A stretch of 64,000 nt of DNA, from positions 216,034,652 through 216,098,651 of the forward strand of contig NC_084793.1 of the NCBI RefSeq assembly GCF_963169125.1, read 5' to 3'. The notes under the pieces are model-generated. The model had not been told where the DNA came from. It did no database searches and saw nothing but the letters and a program-made list of their open reading frames with translations. Position numbers and translations under genes: made by a program. This DNA comes from Humulus lupulus (lineage: Eukaryota > Streptophyta > Magnoliopsida > Rosales > Cannabaceae). Positions 46,201 to 58,930 of this stretch are shown here, one piece after another (positions within the stretch are counted from its first letter, which is position 1; every line of letters starts with the position of its first letter).

Positions 46201-46794
46201 AATTGCACCTTTAACTCATTTAACTAGGTAGGCGCCTTTATATAGGGAGATTTTGAGATTGGTGTTGTCTCTGGTGCAAACTCTATTTCAAACTCAATTT
46301 CCCTATTCAAAGGTAATCACGGTAGATGTTCTTGAAATACCTCGGGAAATTCACACACAATATGTATGTCCTTTGGTTCGAGTTGCATCTCTCGTGACTT
46401 GTCCACTACATTAGATAGAAACGCCTGATAACTGCTACTAATTAACCGTTGAGCTTTGAGAGCTATGACTAATGATATGCAAGTTCAAGAAACTTTTGTT
46501 TGAAAGTTGACTGTCTTACCCTTACAGTCTATCGTTGCCCCATGTTATGCTAACCAGTCCCTGCCTAATATTACATCATAATCCAAACCCTCATCACAAC
46601 ATAGTCACATAATCTATACAGTATATCTATGCCACTGCTAGATGCAAAGAAGTACATGGCACCATAACCAATAAGCATCTAGGAAGGTGACCTATCAATA
46701 CTGAGGGACTTGCCTCAACCTCTGACTGTGTCAGAGCAAACACTCAAGCTAGAGTCAAGTCGTCTGCCCCCTTTGGTTCTTTCTTCCTCAACCT
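46201..46794 (-). pseudogene. Element H protease remnant and RT linker
   Basis: At about 46500-46590 the minus strand reads DYDVILGRDWLA, a stop, then HGATIDCKGKTVN, the C-terminal block of a gypsy aspartic protease. The DTGA active-site segment was not located. The interval down to 46201 is the variable link to RT and has frameshifts. Confidence 0.65.
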
Positions 46795-47927
46795 AGGGCA
46801 ATCCCTTCTGAGGTGCCCAACCATCCCACATAAGAAACATGCCCTCACTCGGCATTCTCCCAGATGGCGCCTCCTGCACTGAGTGCATTCCGAGTAGATT
46901 TTCCAATCCGTGCCCTTGCCCTAATGGCCTATCTAAACATCTCATAACCCCTTTTCTAGTCCAGGGGTACTGAATATGTTTGTAACCTTTCTTTTCTGGT
47001 GACTGGGGTCTCTGCCTCTGTCTGACCCAATAAACAAAGGTATCACTGTCTGAGCTCCGTGCCCTCTGGTGCTCTCCCTCCATATCTCGATTCATGTGCC
47101 CTCTACAACAAGGGCCCTCCTTACCACCTAAGCATAGGTAGAAATCCCATGTACTGGGGTGGCTCTGACGCCCTGAGCTATCCTAAACTTCAATCCCTGA
47201 ATAAATTGCTCCTTCCGAGCCACGTCTGTTGGCACCATATCAAAGGAAAATTTGGCCAACCCATCAAATTTATTATCATACTTTGTCACAGTCATATTCC
47301 CCTTAGTCTGATTCATAAATTCATTCATCTTCGCAATCCTAACTATGTTATTGTAGTGCCTCTCATTGAACAACTGCCTGAACTCTTCCCAGCTCATGGT
47401 AGCTGTATTTTGCGTCTGGGATACCACTTCCCACCAAGTCCGAGAATCCTCCCATAACACATATGTAGCACATATCACTCTATCATTGCCTACCATCCCC
47501 ATAAAGTTGAGGATGGAAATGATCATGCCTATCCATTATTCATCTCTGAATGGATCTAAGCCTCCCTTAAATACTAGAGGGTAATGTTTCTAAAATCTCT
47601 CATATAGTAATTCCCACCTATTCTCAACTCTAGGCTGAGCCAAAACTGGTGCCACTCCTGACATAACAAAGAAAAAATTGTTCTCTAGCAAAACATGCAG
47701 TCTCAACCACCTGTTCTCTTCCTCTTGCCTCAACATTCTTGCTCGCATATCTGCAAACACATGCTGCCAATATTGAGGGGCAGGCAGAGGGCTCTGGCCA
47801 TGGCTTTTCCGGCCTAAATATAAACACCTTCAAATCCCATTGACTGCCTTGGGTACATAACCTCTGCGTTCTTCTGCAGTCAATGACTTGACCCATTATG
47901 CATGATGATCACATCTAGAAGTCGTCC
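46795..47927 (-). pseudogene. Element H gag with zinc knuckle
   Basis: The capsid-like core reads ATYVLWEDSRTWWEVVSQTQ, then MSWEEFRQLFNERHY and VTKYDNKFDGLAKFSFDMVP (47128-47470). This is the retrotransposon gag domain. A CCHC zinc knuckle (C-F-L-C-G-M-V-G-H-L-R-R-D-C, about 46803-46845) follows in another frame. Gag packages element RNA. The N-terminal part (47630-47927) is degraded and cut by LTR A at 47928. Length and motif order match plant Del/Tekay-like gag. Confidence 0.8.
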
Positions 47928-48849
47928 TGTAACACCCTGCGTTTCAGGTACCTTTAAATGACTCGGGTCGTGATTGTTTTCCCTGAGTTAAGAATATTAT
48001 TTTAAATAATATTATAATTTTTTGGAATTTATTTCCATGAGTTATTGCTATCCAAATTATGAATTGTGTGATTAAAAGTCAAGATAAGACTTTCAGTCTT
48101 GGACCAACACAAAATCCCTAATTGAGTAAAAATCTCAAAAAATAAAATGATAAACTATGGCAAATATATTTTGGGCATAAAATACATTCATAAAAATTAA
48201 ATTTTGGTCAAAAATAATAAAATTAAGAGGAAATGGAAGTTTTAGGGCATTTTGTGTTAAATGCTTAGTTTTTGCCTAATTGTGAAATTTTATTCCATAA
48301 ATGGACCTTAGGTTAAATTGTATTGTGTGACTAATTAAATTGAATGTGAGAGATATTTAATTTAATTATTATCTATTAAAGTTTTTTTAAAAACTTTATA
48401 AGGGTGAAAAAAGTTATAGAAAAGTGATTTAAGATTTAATCACATCAAAGTAATGTGAATGACACAAAGAGACATAAAGTAAAAACAATTAAGTGTTTTA
48501 GATATTTTTTTAGAGTTGTCTAAGCTCTTCCAACCTCCCCAAAAACGACCTCCCTTCTCTCCTCTCACTCTCATCTTGTTAAAAAAAAATTCTCTCAAGT
48601 TTTCTCATCAATTTCAACTACCAAAAACCCTAAGAAACCTTGGAAAGCTTAAGCCTTGATCTTGTAAGAGTTTCCCTAAGGTAAAAGTTTCAAAAACTTG
48701 ACTTGTGTAAAGTTTTCAACCATAGATCTTATAATAACTAACTATATATGTTGTTGGGGGAGTTGGTTTAAGGTTTTCAAAGAGTTTTGAAGGATCTAAA
48801 CCTAGTAGAAACATCAAAACCCAAGCAAGAACAACAAGAGGTAAAAAGT
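47928..48849 (+). repeat. LTR A, first segment
   Basis: Parallels solo LTR M from 33940 down to about 33060. The AAAGT at 48845-48849 is the left target duplication of B1. Confidence 0.8.
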
Positions 48850-50744
48850 TGTAGAGTCCAAGAACTTTACTTAGCTAGTTAGACAGTAGTATTATAGTAT
48901 TTATAGTATTATCTTTATGACTGTGGATTTTTGGTTCAGACCGGGAATTATTTGGACACTCATAGTAGTACTTGTAGATTTTCTAAGTTTAACCTATAGT
49001 TTAAGAATATTAATGTTAACCTAAGGTTTGATTAATATGGCTGATATTAAGGATAATATTTATTATACTATATGGTTTAGATAAGAACCAATAGGATTTT
49101 AAGCACATGTTATGTATGGGTGATTAAAGGATTAAGTATTTTGAGGATTAAATTTAATAAGGGTAAAGTTTGAATGCTCTAAGGTCAGTCAGCAGCTTTG
49201 AATACGTTTAAGGGCTTAGTAAAGGCTGTTTACCGAATTTGAATTAAGCTAAAAATGTGTAATTTCGTGTTTAAATAATCAGCGAATGCCGATATATCGC
49301 AGCTATAGGGGGTGATATATCGCAACACGTAGATACGGAAAACACGAAACGATGCACGTTTGCCTCGGGCATATTGGTCTAGGCGATATATCGCCTCCTT
49401 CAGCTTATTTTGAAAGTTTTTGAATTTGTTTTCCATTCAGCCATTCAACCTTTTTGACAAGTCCAGCAACTTTTTGAACGAGTCTTCAGCCTCTGCTGAA
49501 CGATTATTCAAATTATTTTCACCTAAAAAACCATTATTTTTATTCAAGTTAAATTAAGATCCTTTCATTCCTAAACTCTATAAATAGGACCTAGTACCCA
49601 GCCATTATTCACCTTTTACTCTAAGTTCAGAGGCTGCAAGTTGCTAGGTGAGTGTGAGAGTGTAAACACTTGGGTGGGGAAATCATAAGCTTGATCACCA
49701 TAAGCTTATCAAACACTTGGGGAAGTAAGGTTTCATAGTATTTCGGTTCGAGGTTTATATTGGTCTACAAGTCTTCAAGGTATTTCTACACCTTAGTTCA
49801 TTGGTATTATTTTATGTTAAGTTCTCATAGTCTTCTACTCAGCCTCTTACCTTAATCTTTAATTTGGTTAGGAAATCTAAGTTCTTGAGCAAAAAGGTTT
49901 TGGTAAGTATTTTTCTCAATGGTTTAGTCCTTCCATTCCTTTCAATTCTCTTCTTCTCTATACTCACTCTTTTTAATGGTTCTTAGGAGTGTTCCAAAGT
50001 CCCACCTCTGTCCTCTTATCCCGGTATTTTTGTAAGGAAAATAGGATAGAATCTATATGTTATATGCTTATGTTATCTTATGTTTTTATGTTATGAAATG
50101 TGCTATGTATGTATGTATGTAGACTTGGGCATATGACCCATATGACTAACAAGCCCCAAATAGATTATGGGCATATGACCTACTTAGCTAGTAGGACCCC
50201 ACTAATCTAATGGGCATATGACTTGTTTAGTCTATGGGACCCCAAGTAATAATGGCCATTATAGTATGTGTATGATATAAGTGTAATGTTATGTTATGTT
50301 TTTTTTTTTATGTTTCATATAAAATTTATGTATGTGAACTATGTGTTAGATTTTTCCTTGCTGGGCATTAGGCTCATTCCTTTTTGTTTATATGTGCAGG
50401 AAAATAGCTATAGTGGCGGTAAGGTTCGTGGATGCTTGGGGAATTTGTATCGGTGATGAATGGATTCAAGGAGTCGAGAGTTCGATTTTCGAGGATGTAG
50501 TCTTCTTTTTATGGTTTTACATGTATTTTTCCGCACTTGCTATGTAACCCCTTTTTATTTTAAATTATGTTTTGTTTTTAAAACAATGGGATCCCATATC
50601 CTACTTGACATTTTATGTAAGTAACTCTTATTTTTAAAAGTTTCCTAATAAAGTTATGGTATTTTCACAATGTAAGTTTTATTAATGATTAGTATGTTTA
50701 GTTTCGTTAATGGTCCAAAAGTCTAGAGTAGTTGGGTCATTACA
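48850..50744 (+). mobile_element. Solo LTR B1
   Basis: 1895 bp, TGTAGAGTCC to GGGTCATTACA, flanked by exact AAAGT (48845-48849 and 50745-50749). The uninterrupted site is visible in solo LTR M (about 33060), where GAGGTAAAAAGTTTACTTTT runs through on the minus strand. TATAAATA lies at about 49580, palindromes GCGATATATCGC or near copies at about 49290, 49310 and 49383, and TGGGATCCCA at 50587-50596. Confidence 0.95.
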
Positions 50745-50749
50745 AAAGT

Positions 50750-52371
50750 TTACTTTTTTATGGTTGTTTTGTATAGTTTTATTTTTAGGCATTAATTTGT
50801 GTATTTAATGCTTAAAGTTTCTTATTAGTGAATTAATAATGCAATGGTTGTTGCTGATAATTTTTATGATGCTTGTATGTTGATTTTTGAAAATAGGGAC
50901 CCAAAATCCCTAAGGGTTTTGTTGAAAACCCTAAAACAAAAATACAAGTTTTGAGCCATGACTTCCAAGGGTTCAAGCATCCATTATAAACTGATTTTAG
51001 ATAGAGTACATGAATTTGAGGTTTTGAAACACTCAAAAACATTTAGAAACGAGTGAGTTATGCTATTTCAAAGTTTAGGTAAAAAACTGTTTTTTTTTCA
51101 TATTCTTAATTTCGGGACCATGTTTGGACAGCCACTGTATAAGGCAAATGAACCACGTTTTTTCTAAACTTTTGTGGAGATGTTCTCGGCATAACCTAGT
51201 ATGTCTCTGTAAACTTTGGTAACAAAATACTAAACGGTTTGAGAGTTATTAAGTTCCAAAGTTTGGAAAAAATAAGGACTTGAAAATAAGGTCATTTTTA
51301 CCTCAATGTTTGGAAAATGTTTTCACCAATCAAAAATACTCATTTTAACCTAAGATTTTACAAATACCTAAATGGAATATCAAAGATAGAATTGGGAAAT
51401 TTTGGTAGCAATTGGGTAAGTAAATTTTATGTTATGACCTAACAAAGTATGTAGTTAAAAATGTGAAAATGAGGTTTTCACACTTAGTGGAAAAATAGGA
51501 TTTTTGAACTTAAGATAAAAGTACATTTGTGCATATTGCAAGTTAAAACTTGGTAAGTCTTATTAACATTGACATAAAATACCACTTTTTGATTAGTGAG
51601 AATTATTTTTATTAAAGAATTTTTATTCTTTCTAAAAATAAAATATTTAATTTATTAATAAGTTGATAAATTAAAAGAGGGTTTAAAAATCCTATATTCT
51701 GAGAAAATAATTAAGTAAATTATTTTTCTAGTAATTAAACATGATTAATTGAATTCGGAGAATTGACTAGTCAAGATAAGAAATTATTTAATGATTTTTC
51801 CTAATTAAGTTAAGATTAGGCTATTTTCTTAAAACAGTTTTTAGAGATTAAAACCTTAAGAAAAAAATAAAAGGAAAACTAAGAGATTATTTTCTTGAAA
51901 AATAATTAATGAATTTAATTAGTATTTTCTGGATATAATACTGGCTAAAATCTTTTATATATTTAACCGACTTGTTGAAAGTACGGGTCAATAGTGGAAC
52001 TTTTAAATAATAAGATTTTTAACGGATTATGGAAAATACCATTGCGATACCTGAGCCTAGGTATCGAGACCATAGGACAGGCTTTCTCGAGAATTAGGGT
52101 TTAGTCTTAAATTTTTGCGTACGAATTTCTTGAATGGATTTAAAACCAAATAAGGATCTTCAATTCTTACAAATGATCTTGAAAATGACCAAACTGCCCA
52201 AAATAATAATAATGAATTCTGAAGTTCCATAATTAATCCGAGTATATTGTATGGATAATTACAGTATTGTCTAAGCATAACTGGACTATACGTTGGAGGG
52301 TGAAATCCTGCTAAAAGCTAAGGACTCCAAGTAAGCCAACTTCTATTGTTTGGCTACAACATGAAACAACT
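50750..52371 (+). repeat. LTR A, second segment
   Basis: Non-coding, AT-rich, resumes after the right target duplication of B1 and parallels solo LTR M (about 33050-31420). It ends CAACATGAAACAACT, where element C begins. Short frames here are not genes. Confidence 0.8.
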
Positions 52372-54514
52372 TGTAACGACCCAAAATTTCTATTAGGGCT
52401 TCAGGGCCTTGATTAGTGTGTTGGGAGGGCATAATTGGTATTTATGTGAATAACTGATTAAATGCATGATTAAATGAGTATATAGATATGATTAGATGCA
52501 TGTTTATGAGTATTGAATATGCATGTGAGCCCTGTTTTGTTCTTAAGGGCATGTTTTTAATTTTGGCCCGTTGAGGGCATAAATGTAAATAATTGTGATA
52601 AATTGTTGAGACCACATTATTATGTGGATATATTTGCAGCTTGTGGCTCGAGGCGATCCTAGTGAGCAGTTTAGCGAAAAAGTCACAATGGGGATTTATA
52701 CCCGGCTCGGGGTGAGCTTGGGGGTATTTTTGGCAATTTAGAATATATATGGGAGACTATTTGATATTGAGGAAAATAATTGGTGATTAGTTAGGTGTCG
52801 GGGTTTAAGCGATAATTATTAGAGACACTCGAGGAACTAGCGGGAATTGGGAGCAATGACCAAAATGCCCTTAGAATGTTTTAAGGTTTAGATTTTAATG
52901 GGAGGGCAATATGGTCATTTGGTCTAAAAGAGATAAGTCATTTTCAGCCTTATCATACTTAGTGGAGTGTTTAGAAAAAAGTAGAAGCGGAAGGAAAAGA
53001 AAAGAAGGAGGAAAGAAAGAAGGAAAAATAGGGGTCTCTTTCTCTCTGTCGGCTTGGCCATTTTTCACCATCTCTTGAGGATTTTTGGAGTTGGAATCTC
53101 AAGGAGGGCCTAAGCAAAGACTTGAGTTTATGATCCTTGAGGTGGCTAGAGGTTCAGTTGTAGGTTATACTCAATTCAGGTAAAATTTTCAGAGTTTAGT
53201 CTGAACTTTCTAACTTTGGGGAAATTGATTTTGATTTTGAACTTTGAATGAAAATTAAAGGAATTTGAGCTTTGGGAATTGAGGAGCTTAAGGCTAGAGG
53301 GGCATGGTGATAACCTAAGGTCGAATTTCTCTATTGAAGGTAACCATTTCTGGCTTTGAAGTTCTGAGTTTCTGAGTTTGGTGGAATCAGGGCTTCCCGA
53401 GGGCTCGGGATTGGTCCCGAGGTTAGGTTTTGGAATTGAATTTTAGTGATGGTTCTAATTTATGGCTGTGACTAGGTGTACGCTAGGGCTCGGATAGGAT
53501 TGTGCTTGAAGGTTAATTTCACTAGTCAAGCTATTGGGATCAAAGGTAAGAAAACTGCACCCGTTTATGTGGATAGGTTGGAACTAAGTGTTCCCTATAT
53601 TTGTATGCACTGTTATATGATTGTGATAAACCATGTGAATATGTTGGGACTAAGAGCTCCCTATATTTGTATAATGTCATGAGATGGTATTATGCCATGG
53701 GGCATGTGATAAACAGCCTAAGAGTGCCAGAATCAATATTTGTGCACAGGGCGTGGCTCAGCCACTGGTAGCTAAGGACAACTTATTTATCACTGAGCTC
53801 GGTTAAGCTGGCCAGAGTCAGTGGGTATAACACTGGGGGCGACCTAAGTGAGTCAATGACAGTGGGTTAAACAAAGGGTGCCAACCCTGAATATTGTGTA
53901 ATGGCTGAAATAAGTGTTGATTATGAATGTGATTATCGTTGTTAATTTGATGAATATGATATGTTGATTATCTGGATGAAAAATTGTTAACTTGTTGATT
54001 GTTATAACTGGATAGGTGAATGTTATGAATTGTTGAATACTTGGTTATGCTTTGCGGAATATTTGGTTATTGATATTGATTATGCTATGTTATTATGTTT
54101 TCTTGCTGGGCCTCGGCTCACGGGTGCTTCTTGGTGCAGGTATAGGCAAGGATTTGATGGTTCGGCCATGAGTTGGAGAGCTCTGGGGGCGAGGTGTACA
54201 TTGTCAGCTGCTTGGCCACCACGGTTGAGGGTTTGTACAGGGACGAAACCTAAAATTGTATATTTTTCCATTAGAGTGGTCATGGTTGTTTATAACTTTT
54301 GGAATTTTTGTAAACATGACTTTTAAACCCTGTTTTTGGGATCCCATATACTAAATAATTATTTTAGTGAAGATTATCTGTTTATGACCAAAATATTTTA
54401 AACTTAACCTGTTTATTATTATAGGATCACGGTTTCAACTATATGACTTGGTTAGCAAGTCCTGCACTATTTAAAATACATAGTGTAACGGCTTTGGTTA
54501 ACCAGGGTGTTACA
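52372..54514 (+). repeat. 5' LTR of element C
   Basis: 2143 bp, TGTAACGACCC to GGTGTTACA. Landmarks: TTCTTGCTGGGCCTCGGCTC to GGTGCAGG (54097-54140) and TGGGATCCCA (54337-54346). It closely matches the surviving 3' LTR segments. Confidence 0.9.
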
Positions 54515-54516
54515 AC

Positions 54517-54530
54517 TTGGTATCAGAGTG
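54517..54530 (+). other. Primer-binding site of element C (tRNA-iMet type)
   Basis: TTGGTATCAGAGTG lies 2 bases after the LTR end. The iMet consensus is TGGTATCAGAGCC, so the match is near perfect over 11 bases. Confidence 0.85.
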
Positions 54531-55695
54531 ACCTAGGTTTAAGGGCTCCTGAAGACTGGCTGGACATGTACATTCGCCGCTAAAGACAAGCTCGACTCAA
54601 GATTCCGTAATTGAATACATGAGATTATATGCTTAAGTGCTTGAATGGACTATGAATGCATTAATTTGTGTGAGCAATAGGAAGCATGAGATTCTGATAG
54701 GGCCTATCCCTTGACTGCTATGTGATGATATCGAGGCGTGCTGATTAGCATTGTTATTGCATGTGGATGGATATTTGAATAACGGTTTGTATATTGATTA
54801 CATGTGGTTAATTGGTTAAATAGAATTTACATGTTTTTATCTGTTTATTGGTATATGGAAAGCATGATCAACATGATTATATTTAGTAGAAATGAAATTG
54901 TGAACTAAGGCATAGTAATGTGGATTGATGTTTGTTATGCTTTATGTGTGTATGGCTATTGTGATTGTTTGGACTTGCCTGTGGAATGGTTCTAGATATG
55001 AACATCAGGGTTGAGGAGTTTAGTCAGTAATGGCAGGTGAATTCAGAATGTTTGTGCTCAGAATGGTTAAATGGACTTGGTAATGATATGGTAGGAGTTG
55101 CATATGATAGATAGGGATTGGAACCCTCTGTCTGCCCCTGAAGGTCGCAGCAAATGTTCATTGGTAAGTGGGTAAGTTATGAGGTCTGATAGAGGAGACT
55201 AGATGGATGAAACAGCAGGTTCTTCTAGGAAAAGAGTTGTTTTGTTTAGTGTAATAGTAGGGTCGCCAATGTTTGTTGACTTAAAGGTGTAAACAGTCAG
55301 GAGTGTTGTAGGGAAGGTTTTAGGGGCATTACTCCCTGGTTATGAGGAAGTTTTGGATGTACCCCGAAATTGATTAGAGGATAAGGATAGCTAATCCCAT
55401 CCTTGATTACATGAAGGTGATAGGTCATGGCAGAGCGATTATGTCAAGTAGTTGTGGCAAAAGGATGCACAGAAATGGTACCCCAGACCCGAAGTGTTAG
55501 CATGATGGGTTGGGGAGAAACTCGGACCGAGATGTGATAGAAGAGGTTACTATGAAGTGGTTGGAGCTATAGGGACTAATAAGTTTATGAATTTTGTTTG
55601 GAATGGTAAGACAACAACAGAGTATGTTAACAAGTTTGGTGAGTTAGTCAATCCTCTTTGGAAGTTGACACAAGCGGATGTAACCAGAAATGATG
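54531..55695 (+). pseudogene. Element C gag remnant, before B2
   Basis: The only clear stretch is at about 55590-55690: FVWNGKTTTEYVNKFGELVN, then PLWKLTQADVTRN, the pattern of the gag core (EYxNKFxxL, x-TDV-x-R) seen in element H as VTKYDNKFDGLAKF. Upstream, decayed leader and gag sequence shows no readable frame. The frame is cut by B2, with duplication TGATG (55691-55695). Confidence 0.55.
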
Positions 55696-57620
55696 TGTAA
55701 TGACCCACTACTCTAGACTTTTGGACCATTAACGAAACTATACATACAAATCCATAATAAAACTTACATTTGCGAAAATACCATAAATTTATTAGAAACT
55801 TGTAGAAATAAAAATTACTCTCATAAAATATCAAGTAGGATATGGGATCCCATTTTCTTTAAAACAAAACATAATTTAAAGTGAAAAGGAGTTACATAGA
55901 AAGTGCGGAAAAATACATGTAAAACCATAAAAAAAAGTAAAACAAGACTACATCCTCGAAAATCGAACTCTCGACTCCTTGACTCCATTCACCACCGATA
56001 CACATTCTCCCAAGCATCCATGAATCTTACCGCCACTATAGCTATTTTCCTGCACATATAAACAAAAAGGAATGAGCCTAATGCCCAGCAAGGAAAAATC
56101 TAACACATAGTTCATATACATAATTTCATAAGAAACATAAAAATTTAACATAACACTTTATCATACACATACTATAATGACCATTATTACTTGGGGTCCC
56201 ATAGACTAAACAAGTCATATGCCCATGAGATTAGTGGGTTCCTACTAGCTAAGTAGGTCATATGCCCATAATCTATTTGGGGTCTTGTTAGTCATATGGG
56301 TCATATGCCCAAGCCTACAAACAGACATATTCATAACATATTTTATAACATATTTCATAACATAAAACATAAGATAGCATAAGCATAAAACATATAGATT
56401 CTATCCTATTTTCCTTACCAAAGTTACCGGGATAAGAGGACAACGTTGGGACTTTTGGAACACTCCTAATAACCATTAAGAAAAGGTGAGTCTATAGAAG
56501 AAAAAGAGAAATGAAAGGAATGGAAGGACTAAACCTTGGAGAAACATACTTACCAAAAACTTATGTGCAAGTTCTTAGGTTTCCTAACCAAAATAAGAAT
56601 AAGGTTAGAAGACTGAGTAGAAGACTATGAGAAAGAAAATAACATAATACCAATAAACTAGGGTATAGAAATACCTTGAAGACTTGTAGACTAATCTAAA
56701 CCTCGAACCGAAATACTATGAAACCTTACTTCCCCAAGTGTTTGATAAGCTTATGATGATCAAGCTTATGATATCCCCACCCAAGTGTTTAACTCTCACA
56801 CTCTCCTAGCACTTGCAGCCTCTGAACTTAGAGTAAAAGGTGAATAATGGATGGGTACTAGGTCCTATTTATAGAGTTAAGGAATGAAAGGATCTTAATT
56901 TTACTTGAATAAAAATAATAGCTTTTTAGGTGAAAATAATTTGAATAATCGTTCAGCAAAGGCTGAAGACTCGTTCAAAAAGGTGCTGGACTTATCAAGA
57001 GGTTGAATGACTGAATGGAAAAAAAATTCAAAATGTTTCAAAATATGCTGAAGGAGGCGATATATCGCCCCCTGTAGGCGATATATCGCCTGGGCCAGTA
57101 TGCCCGAGGCTGTCGTGCATCGTCTCGTGTTTTCCGTATCTACGTGCTGTGATATATCGCCCCCTATAGCTGCGATATATCGGCACACGCTGATTAATTA
57201 AACACGAAATTACACTTTTTTAGCTAAGTTTGAATGGAGTAAACAGCCTTGACTAAGCCCTCAACGTATTCAAAGTTGTTGACTGACCTTATAGCATTCA
57301 AACTTTTACCCTTATTAAATTAAATCCTCAAAATACTTAATCCTTAATCATCCATACATAACATGTGCTTAAAATCCTATTGGTCCTTATCTAAACCTTA
57401 TAGTATAATAAATATTATCCTTAATATCAGTCATATAATCAAACCTTAGGTTAACATTAATATTCTTAAACTATAGGTTAAACTTAGAAAATCTACAAGT
57501 ACTACTATGAGTGTCCAAATAATTCCCGGTCTGAACCAAAAATCCACAGTTACAAAGATAATGCTATAAATACTATAATACTACTATCTATCTTGCTAAG
57601 TAAAGTTCTTGGACTCTACA
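55696..57620 (-). mobile_element. Solo LTR B2, inverted, inside gag of C
   Basis: 1925 bp, reverse orientation (TGTAATGACCC left, CTCTACA right), flanked by exact TGATG (55691-55695 and 57621-57625). Contains TGGGATCCCA (55843-55852), an inverted TATAAATA near 56870, and four GCGATATATCGC-type palindromes between 57056 and 57182. Confidence 0.95.
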
Positions 57621-57625
57621 TGATG

Positions 57626-58620
57626 ACTCATTTAAGGATTAAAGTCTAGAATGGCCCAGAGCATCAGAGCCCCTTCGGTGCATGAGGTTTTCATCGGTAC
57701 CTGGGCAGCAAGGACTACCATGGTATCTGAGATATAAGGAATGAAGTATAGAGCATGAGTGTCAAAGGGAAAAAATGTGGATGACGGTGTTCCCATTGGT
57801 GGAACTTGGTCAGGGCAGATACTCAATAATCGGAATAGAAGAACCTCTGATAGTTTTTTGTCTTTTGGTTTCGACAGAAAGGGGTATAGTTTATAGGGTA
57901 GCCATCAGGACAGTGATAAGGTTTAGTGAAGATTAATCAATATGCACCAGATGTAGGAGACGCCAATTGGAAAGATGCCAGTTAAGGGCACATTATCTAT
58001 ATGAAATGGTTCAGTACATTAGGGTCGATTAGGGATTACCTAGGATTGGAGAATGGAAGATTCGAATGTCTTGTTACATTTGAAGCTCGAGGATAGTTCC
58101 TCGGAGGTGACAGGTTGACTTGATAATCCTCGTTCTTGGTTACATAATGGGCTGAAAGAGTTCGGTGTTGCGTATCTTCTAGAAAAGATTCAGATATGAA
58201 GTACATGCCTTGAGTTTGTTATACAAGTGGCTAGAAATATTAGTGTTTATTGGGGATGAATTAGAAACTTCTAAGAGAAGAGTTGGAATGTAACTGATAA
58301 AGAGGTTCGTGGTGAAAGTAATTGAGCTCGTCATATGAGAGCCTTGTTGTGAGCCTGAGTGAGAGCTAATTTGTTAAGAGACAACCATGGATTATGGGGG
58401 ACATTAGTTGAAGTATATAAGTTGGATTGAATAGAAACTGAAGTGGTCAGTAGGGATTCAGATGGGTATGTAAGGATTTATTGAGTACACTTCATGAATC
58501 GGTTATGGGCAGAATCAGTATCAGGGATAGTGTGAAGAATGGTATTAGGTTGACAGAAAGAATTACTAGTTTAGTGGAGGGAGTATCTAACTTAGGGATA
58601 GATTGGACAGAGCATCGTAC
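57626..58620 (+). other. Decayed gag-protease region of element C
   Basis: No open frame longer than about 60 codons and no motif I can read with confidence. Position predicts the end of gag and protease. Confidence 0.45.
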
Positions 58621-58930
58621 CGTGGAATTTGTTGTTATCATCTGTTAAGGATGAAGAGTTTAAATGCCCGGTTACAAGACAGGACAATGTCTTCAGGAAT
58701 TGATCTTCGATCTGGTTATTACCAGCTGAGGATCAAGGAAAGAGACATTTCAGGAATTATCACTTGTACCAAGTAGGGTGTGATGGATTACCAGTAAAGA
58801 TTCTTGACTGACGTAAGCTTCAACAACACAGGTAAGTTTAACAAGCAAAGAGTACGGGAAGGATATGAATAAGTCACATGTAGGGTCGTCAAGGATGCGT
58901 TGAACTACTTTCCAGCTAGAAGTAAAATGC
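58621..58930 (+). pseudogene. Element C reverse transcriptase remnant
   Basis: At about 58690-58755 the translation reads SSGIDLRSGYYQLRIKERDI, the RT palm segment with its first Asp. The next block (about 58770-58800) is a mangled form of the usual TRYGHYEF. Stops follow and the second Asp pair was not found. RT is inactive here. Confidence 0.65.

Larger units (their letters stand above)
41456..47927 (-). mobile_element. Ty3/gypsy element H, internal region only, minus strand
   Basis: In minus-strand order: gag with zinc knuckle, protease, RT, RNase H and integrase. Both ends are lost: the gag start is cut by LTR A at 47928 and the integrase tail by LTR piece K. Solo LTR I sits in the integrase. 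The domain order and motifs such as GLPRTAK and WVIIDRLTKSA are typical of Del/Tekay-like plant gypsy elements; I infer that group. Confidence 0.8.

Noticed and set aside
54517..54530. tRNA gene
   Set aside because: Only the 3'-end complement of tRNA-iMet is present, which is the retrotransposon primer site.
57056..57182. Conserved peptide from the GATATATCGC region (translations such as RYIAAIGGDISQHV)
   Set aside because: The similarity between copies comes from the DNA palindromes and common LTR descent; frames are short and disrupted.
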